Shown piece by piece: positions 1-6,293 of a stretch of 6,953 nucleotides of DNA. A program made the translations under genes and the position numbers. Every line of letters starts with the position of its first letter. The stretch's first letter is position 1. Under the pieces are notes generated by a model that did no database searches, was not told the DNA's origin, and saw nothing but the letters and a program-made list of their open reading frames with translations. This DNA is from an uncultured candidate division Zixibacteria bacterium (GTDB lineage Bacteria > Zixibacteria > MSB-5A5 > GN15 > FEB-12), in contig CAJVYT010000231.1 in the NCBI GenBank assembly GCA_913009765.1, positions 1 to 6,953 on the forward strand, in the 5' to 3' direction.

Positions 1-643
1 TTTTATTAATAATACCATTATCATCATTTTCAAAAAGAATTTGATAGTTTATAATACACTTTGCAAATTTACCTTTATAAATTTTTGGGATAAACATATT
101 ATAATATCCAGCAATTATCGCAGAAGAATCAAATTCTGGAAATCCAGAGGATTCAACTAATACTATTCTCCTAAAAAAATTCCCCTCATCTAATAAAACC
201 TTTATAATTACAACACCTTTTATATTTTTATTTTTTAATGCTGTCGGAAAAATTGGTTTTACAAAATAAATCATTTTAGGGGCTTCTACTTCTGATGGAA
301 TCTCAGATGTATCTGGCAAATAATCACTCTCTTTTATATTATCTTTACCTATATCTTCTGGGCGAGAAAATTTTTGAGAGTAAAACTCTATAAGCGTATC
401 TTTCAATTCTATATAAAGATACTCATCAATTTTACCTTTAGATAATTTTATTTTATATTTGCCATATTTTTTGTTCTTTATCAAAAGACCTTTTTGTTTG
501 TCATTTGATTTGCTTTTGAATCTTTTATTTACATACACTTTTACTTTTGGTTGGCAATATATTTGGATGTTCCCTTTTTCTTTTGCTGACACCAACGGAG
601 TTAAAAATAAAGTTAATGAAAGTAATAATATAAAATTTCTCAT
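1..643 (-). CDS. Secreted TonB C-terminal-domain protein, 3' end cut by window edge
   Basis: I translated this on the minus strand from the ATG at 643-641. It gives 214 codons without a stop and runs off the left edge. Residues 1-20 form a signal peptide: Arg2, a Leu/Ile-rich core, then Val-Ser-Ala before Lys21. Residues about 27-72 are Lys-rich beta-type sequence resembling a PEGA repeat (a VYVN turn, then YGKYKIKLSKG), which I regard as weak. Residues 122-204 match the TonB C-terminal domain: PKMIYFVKPIFPTAL, then KGVVIIKVLLDEG, then VESSGFPEFDSSAI, then a F-I-P segment. Classical TonB is anchored by an uncleaved N-terminal helix, whereas this protein seems to be exported and processed. It may therefore be a periplasmic or outer-membrane TonB-C-fold protein rather than an energy transducer. 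A GGGAGG ribosome site lies 4 bases upstream of the ATG. The gene is divergent from ino1. The reading frame is sure, the TonB-C call is good, and its role is unknown. Confidence 0.82.
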   Translation of the reverse strand, partial: MRNFILLLSLTLFLTPLVSAKEKGNIQIYCQPKVKVYVNKRFKSKSNDKQKGLLIKNKKYGKYKIKLSKGKIDEYLYIELKDTLIEFYSQKFSRPEDIGKDNIKESDYLPDTSEIPSEVEAPKMIYFVKPIFPTALKNKNIKGVVIIKVLLDEGNFFRRIVLVESSGFPEFDSSAIIAGYYNMFIPKIYKGKFAKCIINYQILFENDDNGIINK

Positions 644-661
644 AAAACCTCCCAAGGTTTT
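644..661 (-). promoter_or_regulatory. Ribosome-site hairpin in the leader of the TonB-C gene
   Basis: On the minus strand the leader reads AAAACCT-TGGG-AGGTTTT and is followed directly by the ATG. This is a perfect 7-bp inverted repeat with a 4-base loop. The Shine-Dalgarno sequence GGGAGG (653-648) lies across the loop and the 3' arm, so folding would hide the ribosome site. The repeat is seen directly, but a regulatory effect is inference because the stem is short and mostly A-T. Confidence 0.4.
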
Positions 662-678
662 TCGTTTTAGTTAACTAT

Positions 679-707
679 ATAATACAGATATAGAAATTGA
701 ATATCAA
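679..707 (-). promoter_or_regulatory. Sigma70-type promoter of the TonB-C gene
   Basis: On the minus strand, TTGATA (707-702) matches the -35 consensus at 5 of 6 positions. TATTAT (684-679) matches the -10 at 5 of 6. The spacer is exactly 17 bases. A start near 672 would give a leader of about 30 bases containing the hairpin and ribosome site. No experimental support can be seen, but the spacing and position are ideal. Confidence 0.6.
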
Positions 708-750
708 GCGATAAAAAAGTCATCCTTCGGCACAGGAAAATCGTTTTGTC

Positions 751-788
751 GGGTTCTTATATCCACCTATCGGTGGCTTCGTGAACCC
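751..788. repeat. Intergenic two-stem palindromic element
   Basis: The outer arms are GGGTTC (751-756) and GAACCC (783-788). The inner arms are CCACC (763-767) and GGTGG (772-776) around a TATC loop. Six-base internal loops on each side (TTATAT and CTTCGT) separate the two stems. This symmetric architecture looks like a dispersed REP-like intergenic element. It is not a terminator, since no T-tract follows on either strand, and it has no tRNA features. Only one copy is present here, so dispersal cannot be shown. Confidence 0.5.
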
Positions 789-838
789 AACCTACTTTTG
801 CTTTTAAAAAATATACCTTTTAACGTTAATCATGCTTG

Positions 839-852
839 ACCGTCAAGACGGT
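839..852. repeat. Short inverted repeat ACCGTC-AA-GACGGT
   Basis: This is a 6-bp perfect inverted repeat with a 2-base centre. It overlaps a second possible pairing, CTTGA-CCG-TCAAG (835-847). It lies between the two larger palindromic elements of the divergent intergenic region. It could be a protein binding site or a remnant of the neighbouring repeats. No function is assigned. Confidence 0.35.
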
Positions 853-874
853 ATCTACAATTATACTCAAAGTC

Positions 875-906
875 ACCCTGAGTCCGCCAAGGCGGGGTCA
901 AAGGGT
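875..906. repeat. CCCTGAG-type palindromic repeat
   Basis: The inner stem is CCGCC (884-888) and GGCGG (891-895) around an AA loop. It extends through TGA/TCA (879-881 with 898-900), across a G-G mismatch and a T-G wobble, to outer arms ACCC/GGGT (875-878 with 903-906). The pattern of CACCCTGAG, a GC-rich core, then GTCAAAGGGT resembles the CCCTGAG...GTCGAAGGG intergenic palindromes that I know as common in many bacterial genomes. It is more GC-rich than its surroundings, which fits an inserted repeat. The hairpin is seen directly, and membership of the family is from memory. Confidence 0.5.
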
Positions 907-960
907 CAGAATTTATAAGAATATTATGTACAACAGAGTATAAGAATTATTTTCCGTTAA

Positions 961-974
961 TGACTATTTAGTCA
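961..974. promoter_or_regulatory. Operator-like dyad TGACTA-TT-TAGTCA upstream of the ino1 promoter
   Basis: This is a perfect 6-bp inverted repeat with a 2-base centre. Its core CTATTTAG is also the core of the dyad inside the ino1 promoter at 1019-1032, read on the opposite strand. The two centres are 58 bases apart. Two half-similar dyads around one promoter suggest binding sites for a single dimeric regulator. The regulator is not in the window, and the arms outside the core differ. Confidence 0.4.
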
Positions 975-991
975 TATAGTATATACTATAT
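974..991. repeat. 18-bp perfect AT-rich palindrome
   Basis: The sequence ATATAGTATATACTATAT equals its own reverse complement and abuts the TGACTA dyad. It is almost all A and T, so a palindrome is less surprising here than in mixed sequence. It could be an UP-like element, an easily melted region or a binding site. It ends 21 bases before the ino1 -35 box. Confidence 0.4.
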
Positions 992-1012
992 ATCTATATA
1001 TGCAAATAAAAT

Positions 1013-1041
1013 TTGACACAGCTAAATAGCTGATTTATGTT
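1013..1041 (+). promoter_or_regulatory. Sigma70-type promoter of ino1 with a dyad in its spacer
   Basis: TTGACA at 1013-1018 is a perfect -35. After exactly 17 bases, TATGTT at 1036-1041 matches the -10 at 4 of 6. The spacer holds the dyad CAGCTA-AA-TAGCTG (1019-1032), directly next to the -35 box. A protein bound there would contact or block RNA polymerase, which fits repression or spacer-type control. The expected start near 1048 gives a leader of about 40 bases. The ino1 ribosome site GAAAGGA (1076-1082) lies 7 bases before the ATG. Confidence 0.6.
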
Positions 1042-1089
1042 CTTTCGTAAGAGTATAGTTAAATAAATATTTATTGAAAGGATTTTTAA

Positions 1090-2289
1090 ATGGCTAAAAT
1101 AAGAGTTGGTATTATCGGCGTCGGTAACTGTGCCTCATCATTGGTACAGGGTGTTGAATACTACAAAAAAGTTAGAGATGATGAAACTGTTCCCGGGTTG
1201 ATGCATGTAAATTTAGGCGGATACCATATCAAAGATATCGAGTTTTCATGTGCTATTGATATCAATAAAGACAAAGTTGGAAAAGATTTATCTGAAGCTA
1301 TTTACACCAAACCAAACAACACCGTCAAATTTTGTAAAGTTCCAAAATCAGGTATCAAAGTAAAACGCGGCATGACTCATGACGGGTTAGGTTTTTATCT
1401 TTCTCAAATTATTGAAAAAGCCCCCGGTGATACTGTTGATATTGTAAAACTTCTCAAAGATACAAAAACTGATGTTGTTATTAACTATCTCCCTGTTGGT
1501 TCTGAAGAAGCTACCAAATGGTATGTTGAACAAATTTTAGAAGCCGGATGTGGTTTTGTAAACTGTATTCCGGTATTTATTGCCAAAGAACCATATTGGC
1601 AGAAAAGATTTAAAGAAAAAGGTCTTCCAATAATCGGTGATGATATTAAATCTCAGGTTGGTGCTACTATTGTTCACCGTGTAATGACCCGTTTGTTCAT
1701 AGACCGCGGTGTCAAATTAGAACGTACTTCTCAGCTTAATGTTGGCGGTAATACTGATTTCTTAAATATGCTTGAACGCTCCCGTTTGGAATCTAAAAAG
1801 ATTTCTAAAACTTCAGCAGTAACCTCAATGCTTGATTATGATATTGGTAAAAAGAATATCCATATCGGACCATCGGACTATGTCGAATGGCTTGATGACC
1901 GTAAATGGGCATATATCCGTATGGAAGGACGCACATTTGGTGATGTTCCTCTCAATGTTGAGATGAAAATGGAAGTTTGGGATTCTCCAAACTCAGCCGG
2001 TGTTGTCATTGATGCACTCCGCTGTGTAAAATTGGCAATGGATAACAATATTTCGGGTCCATTGATTGAACCATCATCATATTTCAAAAAATCCCCACCG
2101 GTTCAGATTCCTGATGATGAAGCCCGCCGTTTAACTGAAGAGTTTATCACAAAATATGGCTGGAAGCAGAACAGCACCAAAAAAACCACTAAAAAACCAG
2201 CTAAAAAGGCTGTAAAAAAGGCTCCGACAGCAAAAAAGAAAGCTGTGAAAAAAACTACCAAAAAACGGGTGGTTAAGAAGAAAAAATAG
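1090..2289 (+). CDS. ino1: Inositol-3-phosphate synthase with Lys-rich C-terminal tail
   Basis: The enzyme converts glucose 6-phosphate to 1D-myo-inositol 3-phosphate using NAD+ in the cytoplasm, the first step to inositol and its lipids. The N-terminal Rossmann motif is [12 protein letters not shown] (10-21). Further family blocks are LPVGSEEA (134-141), [11 protein letters not shown] (183-193), NVGGN (217-221), [11 protein letters not shown] (231-241) and DSPNSAGV (298-305). Overall resemblance is to the short bacterial type known from Mycobacterium, about 367 aa. The catalytic core is complete by about residue 357. Residues 362-399 form an extra tail with 19 Lys and 1 Arg in 38 residues, plus Ala, Thr, Val and Pro, like histone H1-type tails. 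The start is supported by GAAAGGA 7 bases upstream. The gene has its own promoter and terminator, so it is probably monocistronic. The enzyme call is very secure, but the role of the tail is unknown. Confidence 0.96.
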   Translation: MAKIRVGIIGVGNCASSLVQGVEYYKKVRDDETVPGLMHVNLGGYHIKDIEFSCAIDINKDKVGKDLSEAIYTKPNNTVKFCKVPKSGIKVKRGMTHDGLGFYLSQIIEKAPGDTVDIVKLLKDTKTDVVINYLPVGSEEATKWYVEQILEAGCGFVNCIPVFIAKEPYWQKRFKEKGLPIIGDDIKSQVGATIVHRVMTRLFIDRGVKLERTSQLNVGGNTDFLNMLERSRLESKKISKTSAVTSMLDYDIGKKNIHIGPSDYVEWLDDRKWAYIRMEGRTFGDVPLNVEMKMEVWDSPNSAGVVIDALRCVKLAMDNNISGPLIEPSSYFKKSPPVQIPDDEARRLTEEFITKYGWKQNSTKKTTKKPAKKAVKKAPTAKKKAVKKTTKKRVVKKKK

Positions 2290-2318
2290 TTTTGTAATAT
2301 ATAGTGTTTCCGTATTAT

Positions 2319-2351
2319 AAACCGGTGATAATAATTATCACCGGTTTTTTT
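2319..2351 (+). terminator. Rho-independent terminator after ino1
   Basis: The 13-bp perfect arms at 2319-2331 and 2335-2347 have the core AAACCGGTGATAA. They enclose a TAA loop and run into seven T residues (2345-2351). The hairpin begins 29 bases after the ino1 stop and ends 12 bases before the tmk ATG. It separates ino1 from the downstream operon. Some read-through into tmk is possible, because no clear separate tmk promoter is visible in the short gap. Confidence 0.9.
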
Positions 2352-2363
2352 ATTAGGAGACAA

Positions 2364-2993
2364 ATGACACCAAAAAGACACAAACCGCTTTTTATAACTT
2401 TTGAAGGTATTGACGGCTGTGGTAAAAGTACACAGGCGGTGATGACATATCAATTATTGCAGTCTCACGGGTATAAAGTAAAACTCTTGCGGGAACCGGG
2501 GTCGACTATTGTCTCTGAGAAAATACGTGAGATACTTTTGGATAAGAGTTCAAAAATCTCCGATATTACCGAGCTTTTGTTGTACGAGGCTGCCCGTTCT
2601 GAAATAACATCTCAAGAAATACAACCGGCATTAAAAAGTGGAACAATTGTACTGTGTGACCGTTTTTATGATAGTACAACCGCATATCAGGGATTTGGAC
2701 GCAAGCTCGATATTCGGATGGTAAAATCTCTTCATAAAGTTGCTGCTTTAGGAATAATACCTGATTTGACCTTTGTATTTGATATTGATATCCCGACAGC
2801 CTTTGCACGTCGCGGAAAAGAACCTGACCGCTTGGAATCACAGTCAAAAGCTTTTTTTCAGCGAGTACGAGCCGGTTTTATGGAGATAGCCCGCAAAGAA
2901 CACAGACGGGTGAAAAGGATTGATGCTGCCTTGTCTATTGACAAAGTATTTGATGATGTAAAAAAACATCTTTCTAAAAAAATAAAACTATGA
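2364..2993 (+). CDS. tmk: Thymidylate kinase (dTMP kinase)
   Basis: It phosphorylates dTMP to dTDP with ATP in the cytoplasm, an essential step toward dTTP. The 209-aa product has the normal family length. The P-loop is GIDGCGKST (15-23). REPGST (43-48) replaces the usual REPGGT. The DRF-x-DST-x-AYQG signature spans 99-110. A LID region contains RRGKEPDRLE and is followed by FFQRVRAGF. The lack of Arg in the P-loop, together with a basic LID, fits the bacterial type II enzyme. I chose the ATG at 2364 because AGGAGA (2355-2360) precedes it. The in-frame GTG at 2304 would translate the ino1 terminator hairpin. The stop overlaps the next ATG by 4 bases, so tmk is probably the first gene of an operon reaching at least the phosphatase. 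Confidence 0.95.
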   Translation: MTPKRHKPLFITFEGIDGCGKSTQAVMTYQLLQSHGYKVKLLREPGSTIVSEKIREILLDKSSKISDITELLLYEAARSEITSQEIQPALKSGTIVLCDRFYDSTTAYQGFGRKLDIRMVKSLHKVAALGIIPDLTFVFDIDIPTAFARRGKEPDRLESQSKAFFQRVRAGFMEIARKEHRRVKRIDAALSIDKVFDDVKKHLSKKIKL

Positions 2994-4567
2994 CCAATTC
3001 AACAGGTTTCGACCGTAAATCATTTTTCCTCTCTATCCTCTTTTCCCTGATTCTTCTTGTATCAGCCGGCATGATTTCAATTTATGTTATGGCTGATAAA
3101 TCGGTTAAAGAAATACAGTTATTGTCAAATACGATTAAAGCAATAGATCAAAACTACTTTGAACCGATTGACTGGGATAAAATGGTCACCTACGCACGTG
3201 ATGCTATGTTTGCAAAACTTGACAGATATTCAAGTTATTATCAAAACCGCCAGTTTGACCAACTCAACGAAGAAATGACCGGCAGTTACTCGGGTATCGG
3301 TATTTCAGTTCTTCCAAATGAAAAGGGTTTGCTTATTATGTCGGTACGGGAAAACGGACCGGCACACGAAGCGGGTCTTTTGACCGGTGACATAATTACA
3401 AAAGCCGACTCAACCGTTCTGGCAGATTTAAACAGTTCGGTATCATCAACTCTGTTACGAGGTAAAGAAAATAGTTCTGTAAAAATTGAAGTTTACAGAC
3501 CATCTACGGAGGAAACGTTCTCACTTACTGTAACCAGAAAAAAAATTGACTTTATACATATCCCTTTTGCGGGATATACAAAAGACAATATTGTTTATAT
3601 ACGGTTGCTGGATTTTGATTATGGTGCCTCTGATGCTTTAGAGGCAGCTCTCGACTCTTTAGTGTTACAGACTGCTGTCAAACCAAAAGGAGTTATTTTA
3701 GATTTACAGGGAAACCCGGGAGGACTTTTTTCTGAGGCACGTAAAACAGCTGATCTTTTTTTAGATAAAGGATTTTTGATTGTTGGTACTAACGGAAGGT
3801 CAAAATGGAAAGATGCATCCTATTATTCCTCCGGCAAAGATGTCACTTCGGGACTGCCGTTAGTTATCTTAGTTGACCACGGTTCGGCATCATCATCAGA
3901 AATCGTATCGGGTGCTTTGCAAACTGCCGGAAGAGCTTATTTGGTCGGGGATACTACTTTTGGGAAAGGATTAGTACAAGGGTTTGTTCAATTTCCAAAT
4001 GGTGATGGTGTTAAGCTGACAATCTCACGGTATTACTTTTCTGATTCAACATATCTGAATGATTTTGATTCCACTCTAAATGAAGTTGGTCATGGGTTGG
4101 TTCCTGATTTCTATTTTCAGAAAACTAAGTATGATTACTTTACCCGAAAACTTGAAAATAGTTTTTTACTTGGTAAATTTGCAGCAATATATCAAGATGA
4201 TATTACAAGTGATTATACCAATATGAATCTTGATGAATCGTGGGTCAACAGATTTAGAAATTATACTTTAGAACAAAAAGCTAATATTACGTCCTATCGT
4301 ACAGAAATAGCTCAATTATTAGATGAAATAGCAAAAGAAGAGAACTCATCATCACCTACCATAAAAACAGCAGAAGCGATAATAAAAAAATCAAAACAGT
4401 ATGACAAAAATAATTTCAAAGAACATTCACAATATATTAAAAACAGACTTGTTCAATTAGCAACTCAGCGAAAAGATGGTGAATATCTCATGTATAAAAA
4501 TGTTCTTCTTGAGACTAAACCTGAAATTCAATTTGCCACTCAGATACTTTTGGAGAAAAAACTCTAA
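2990..4567 (+). CDS. S41-family C-terminal processing peptidase (CtpA-like)
   Basis: This is a periplasm-facing serine protease that trims or degrades envelope proteins from the C-terminus. An N-terminal membrane helix or uncleaved signal spans residues about 11-35. A PDZ domain spans about 98-187, with the YSGIGISV carboxylate-binding region and the GPAHEAGLLTGDII block. The S41 catalytic domain covers about 200-375, with LDLQGNPGG (238-246). Ser301 in GSASSSE and Lys326 in FGKGLVQ form the catalytic pair. Their 25-residue spacing matches E. coli Prc and algal D1 protease, and Glu304 and Gln330 also fit that pattern. Residues about 390-525 are a mainly helical, charged C-terminal extension that I cannot assign. 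The ATG overlaps the tmk stop (ATGA). The catalytic set is intact, so activity is expected. The substrate is unknown. Confidence 0.93.
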   Translation: MTNSTGFDRKSFFLSILFSLILLVSAGMISIYVMADKSVKEIQLLSNTIKAIDQNYFEPIDWDKMVTYARDAMFAKLDRYSSYYQNRQFDQLNEEMTGSYSGIGISVLPNEKGLLIMSVRENGPAHEAGLLTGDIITKADSTVLADLNSSVSSTLLRGKENSSVKIEVYRPSTEETFSLTVTRKKIDFIHIPFAGYTKDNIVYIRLLDFDYGASDALEAALDSLVLQTAVKPKGVILDLQGNPGGLFSEARKTADLFLDKGFLIVGTNGRSKWKDASYYSSGKDVTSGLPLVILVDHGSASSSEIVSGALQTAGRAYLVGDTTFGKGLVQGFVQFPNGDGVKLTISRYYFSDSTYLNDFDSTLNEVGHGLVPDFYFQKTKYDYFTRKLENSFLLGKFAAIYQDDITSDYTNMNLDESWVNRFRNYTLEQKANITSYRTEIAQLLDEIAKEENSSSPTIKTAEAIIKKSKQYDKNNFKEHSQYIKNRLVQLATQRKDGEYLMYKNVLLETKPEIQFATQILLEKKL

Positions 4568-5328
4568 TGCCTCCGATGTATATATATATTCTTTGTGGAC
4601 TAACCGCCGGACTGCTCGGCGGCTATCTTGGCTTAGGCGGCGGAGTTATTATGGTTCCATTTTTGACAATTGCCGCAGGTTTGGATATTAAAACAGCAGT
4701 TCCTGTTTCTGTCACCGCAACTGTTGTAACTTCAATAGCATCGTCCAATGCATATCTCAAAAAAGGGATGGTCGATATTGAGATTTCGCTCATATTAGCA
4801 TTGTTTATGGTAATTGGCACAATAACCGGCTCAACACTCTCGCCGTATATCCCAAGTCACTATATCCAATTAGTCTTAACAGTAGTAGTAATTTATACGG
4901 CAGTTTCTCTTTTTAAAAAAAACAATCAATCGTCAGAACTTAATGTAGACCGAAATAAAAATATTGTATTAAGTGCTGTCATTGCAATTTTCACCGGAAT
5001 CTTATCAGGGTTGGTAGGAATTGGCGGTGGAGTAATAATTGTGCCTGTTTTATATCTTCTTATAGGACTGCCGCTGTCAACATCACGAGGAACCTCGTCG
5101 CTTATGATAGGTTTTTCTGCCGCGGCAGCATCGACAGTTTATTTGCTCAATGACCGGATTGATTTTCAAGTTCTAATCGGAGTAATATTGGGAATAATAA
5201 TAGGCGGCAAAATAGGCGGAAAACTGGGAGCTGTTGCTAAACCTAAAATTGTAAAAATTATTTTCTTTTTCGTACTTCTGTATGTTGCTGCTAAATTAGG
5301 CTATGAATCTATTGTGGAAATACTATGA
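4567..5328 (+). CDS. TauE/SafE-family membrane permease
   Basis: This is an integral inner-membrane protein of 253 aa, a normal length for the family. Members export or import sulfite, sulfoacetate or other small organosulfur anions, and many have no known substrate. The sequence has an internal duplication. GLGGGVIMVP (22-31) in the first half is mirrored by GIGGGVIIVP (151-160) in the second, each at the end of a Gly-rich first helix. About seven to eight hydrophobic segments are visible, with a polar Lys/Asn-rich linker near 116-132 between the halves. The ATG shares one base with the peptidase stop, and GGAG lies 11 bases upstream. The next gene starts within its stop codon and encodes a small membrane protein that may be its partner. 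The family call is secure, but the substrate is unknown. Confidence 0.92.
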   Translation: MPPMYIYILCGLTAGLLGGYLGLGGGVIMVPFLTIAAGLDIKTAVPVSVTATVVTSIASSNAYLKKGMVDIEISLILALFMVIGTITGSTLSPYIPSHYIQLVLTVVVIYTAVSLFKKNNQSSELNVDRNKNIVLSAVIAIFTGILSGLVGIGGGVIIVPVLYLLIGLPLSTSRGTSSLMIGFSAAAASTVYLLNDRIDFQVLIGVILGIIIGGKIGGKLGAVAKPKIVKIIFFFVLLYVAAKLGYESIVEIL

Positions 5329-5612
5329 ACGAGCATACATTTAATTCAAACTTACTCATAAAATTACAAGATTACAGTTGGTATTTTCTGCTTGGTTATT
5401 TTTTCTTCGCAGTTATCGCACACCTATTTAATTTTGCTGTTCCTTTTAACTCAGGACTTATAGGGGTGCTGCTTGTTTTATTTCTCACCTTATTAAAACT
5501 TTTATTAATAGCAGAACAATTTCGCAAAATTAAATTAGTTAGATTGACATACATCGCATATTTATTACTCTTCATGATACTTATTACTATATTAGTTAGG
5601 TCCTTTTTATGA
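5325..5612 (+). CDS. Small three-helix membrane protein, possibly DUF1634-like
   Basis: The 95-aa product has three likely membrane helices, at about residues 18-38, 41-62 and 72-94. They are separated by short polar turns, with a basic loop EQFRKIKL before the last helix. I do not recognise it firmly. Genes for small DUF1634 membrane proteins are known next to TauE/SafE permeases, and the size, helix count and position agree, but sequence similarity cannot be judged by eye. Both ends overlap neighbours by 4 bases (ATGA), which argues strongly that it is real and translationally coupled. A subunit or assembly factor for the permease is the simplest inference. Confidence 0.75.
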   Translation: MNEHTFNSNLLIKLQDYSWYFLLGYFFFAVIAHLFNFAVPFNSGLIGVLLVLFLTLLKLLLIAEQFRKIKLVRLTYIAYLLLFMILITILVRSFL

Positions 5613-6262
5613 AAACTGCTATTTTTTCAGACTTTGACGGTACTATCTCATTAAAAGATGTCGGTTATTCTTTATTTCATCATTTTTCAAATGGTAAAAA
5701 TGATGAACTCCTCCCCGACTGGAAATCCGGTGTCATGTCAACACGAGATTGTCTCTTGGCAGAAGCAGCAATGGTAAACGCATCACCTGATGAAATATAT
5801 AAGTTTATAGACACAATCGGTATAGACCCTGATTTTCCAAAATTGTTAACGATTTGCCAAGAGAAATCGATTCCTTTACAAATTTTATCTGATGGTTTGG
5901 ATATATATATCAAGTATTTACTTGAAAAAGCAAACTTAACAAATCTTGATTTTTTAGCCAATCATGCAGAACTTGTGAACAATACAATTGAAATAACATT
6001 TGACCATGAGAATAAAAGATGTCAGCGATGCGGGATTTGCAAAGGTGAAATTATATCAGGTTTTAGAGAAAGTAAAGACGAACCATACCAGATAATTTTT
6101 ATCGGAGATGGATATTCTGATATTTGTGCTGCCAAAGAAGCTGATATTTTATTTGCTAAAAAAGATTTAAAAGAATATTGTATAAAAGAAGATATTAATT
6201 TTATTTCATATACTCATTTTGATGAGATAGTATTAGAATTAAAACAAAGAAATATTTTATAG
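5609..6262 (+). CDS. MtnX-like HAD-IB phosphatase
   Basis: This is a cytoplasmic haloacid-dehalogenase phosphatase of 217 aa. Motif I is SDFDGT, with nucleophile Asp8 and acid/base Asp10. Motif II is LSDG (93-96). Motif III is Lys145, and motif IV is GDGYSD (166-171). The layout follows Bacillus subtilis MtnX, the 2-hydroxy-3-keto-5-methylthiopentenyl-1-phosphate phosphatase of methionine salvage. That includes a Cys cluster just before motif III: C138, C141 and C144 in CQRCGICKG, comparable to the CGCCK segment I recall in MtnX. No other methionine-salvage gene is in view, so the true substrate may be another phosphate ester. The start overlaps the preceding stop by 4 bases. The HAD family is certain, MtnX-like grouping is likely, and the exact reaction is uncertain. 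Confidence 0.88.
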   Translation: MKTAIFSDFDGTISLKDVGYSLFHHFSNGKNDELLPDWKSGVMSTRDCLLAEAAMVNASPDEIYKFIDTIGIDPDFPKLLTICQEKSIPLQILSDGLDIYIKYLLEKANLTNLDFLANHAELVNNTIEITFDHENKRCQRCGICKGEIISGFRESKDEPYQIIFIGDGYSDICAAKEADILFAKKDLKEYCIKEDINFISYTHFDEIVLELKQRNIL

Positions 6263-6293
6263 CAGTTTACTTGTTCAACGGAGATAGAGTTCA

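Noticed and set aside
150..185. Apparent frameshift in the TonB-C domain
   Set aside because: A first reading miscounted a run of seven T residues on the minus strand. Recounting gave one continuous frame through both halves of the domain.
459..674. Plus-strand 71-codon open frame with hydrophobic sequence
   Set aside because: It lies antisense to the start of the minus-strand TonB-C gene, which has a signal peptide, promoter and ribosome site. The frame itself has no recognisable family or good ribosome site.
751..788. Possible tRNA or terminator
   Set aside because: There is no cloverleaf, no CCA-end context and no T-tract on either strand. The two-stem fold fits a palindromic repeat better.
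914..947. Direct repeat TATAAGAAT (914-922 and 939-947)
   Set aside because: Two 9-base AT-rich copies 25 bases apart are easily explained by composition, and no third copy is present.
2304..2363. In-frame GTG upstream start that would add 20 residues to thymidylate kinase
   Set aside because: It would translate the ino1 terminator hairpin and lacks a good ribosome site. The ATG at 2364 has AGGAGA and gives the normal family length.
2103..2453. Minus-strand 116-codon frame across the ino1 tail
   Set aside because: Its Phe/Val-rich centre is just the complement of the Lys-rich codons of Ino1, and it spans the terminator.
4476..4691. Plus-strand 71-codon frame across the peptidase/permease junction
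   Set aside because: It is out of frame with two well-supported genes and has no ribosome site or recognisable domain.
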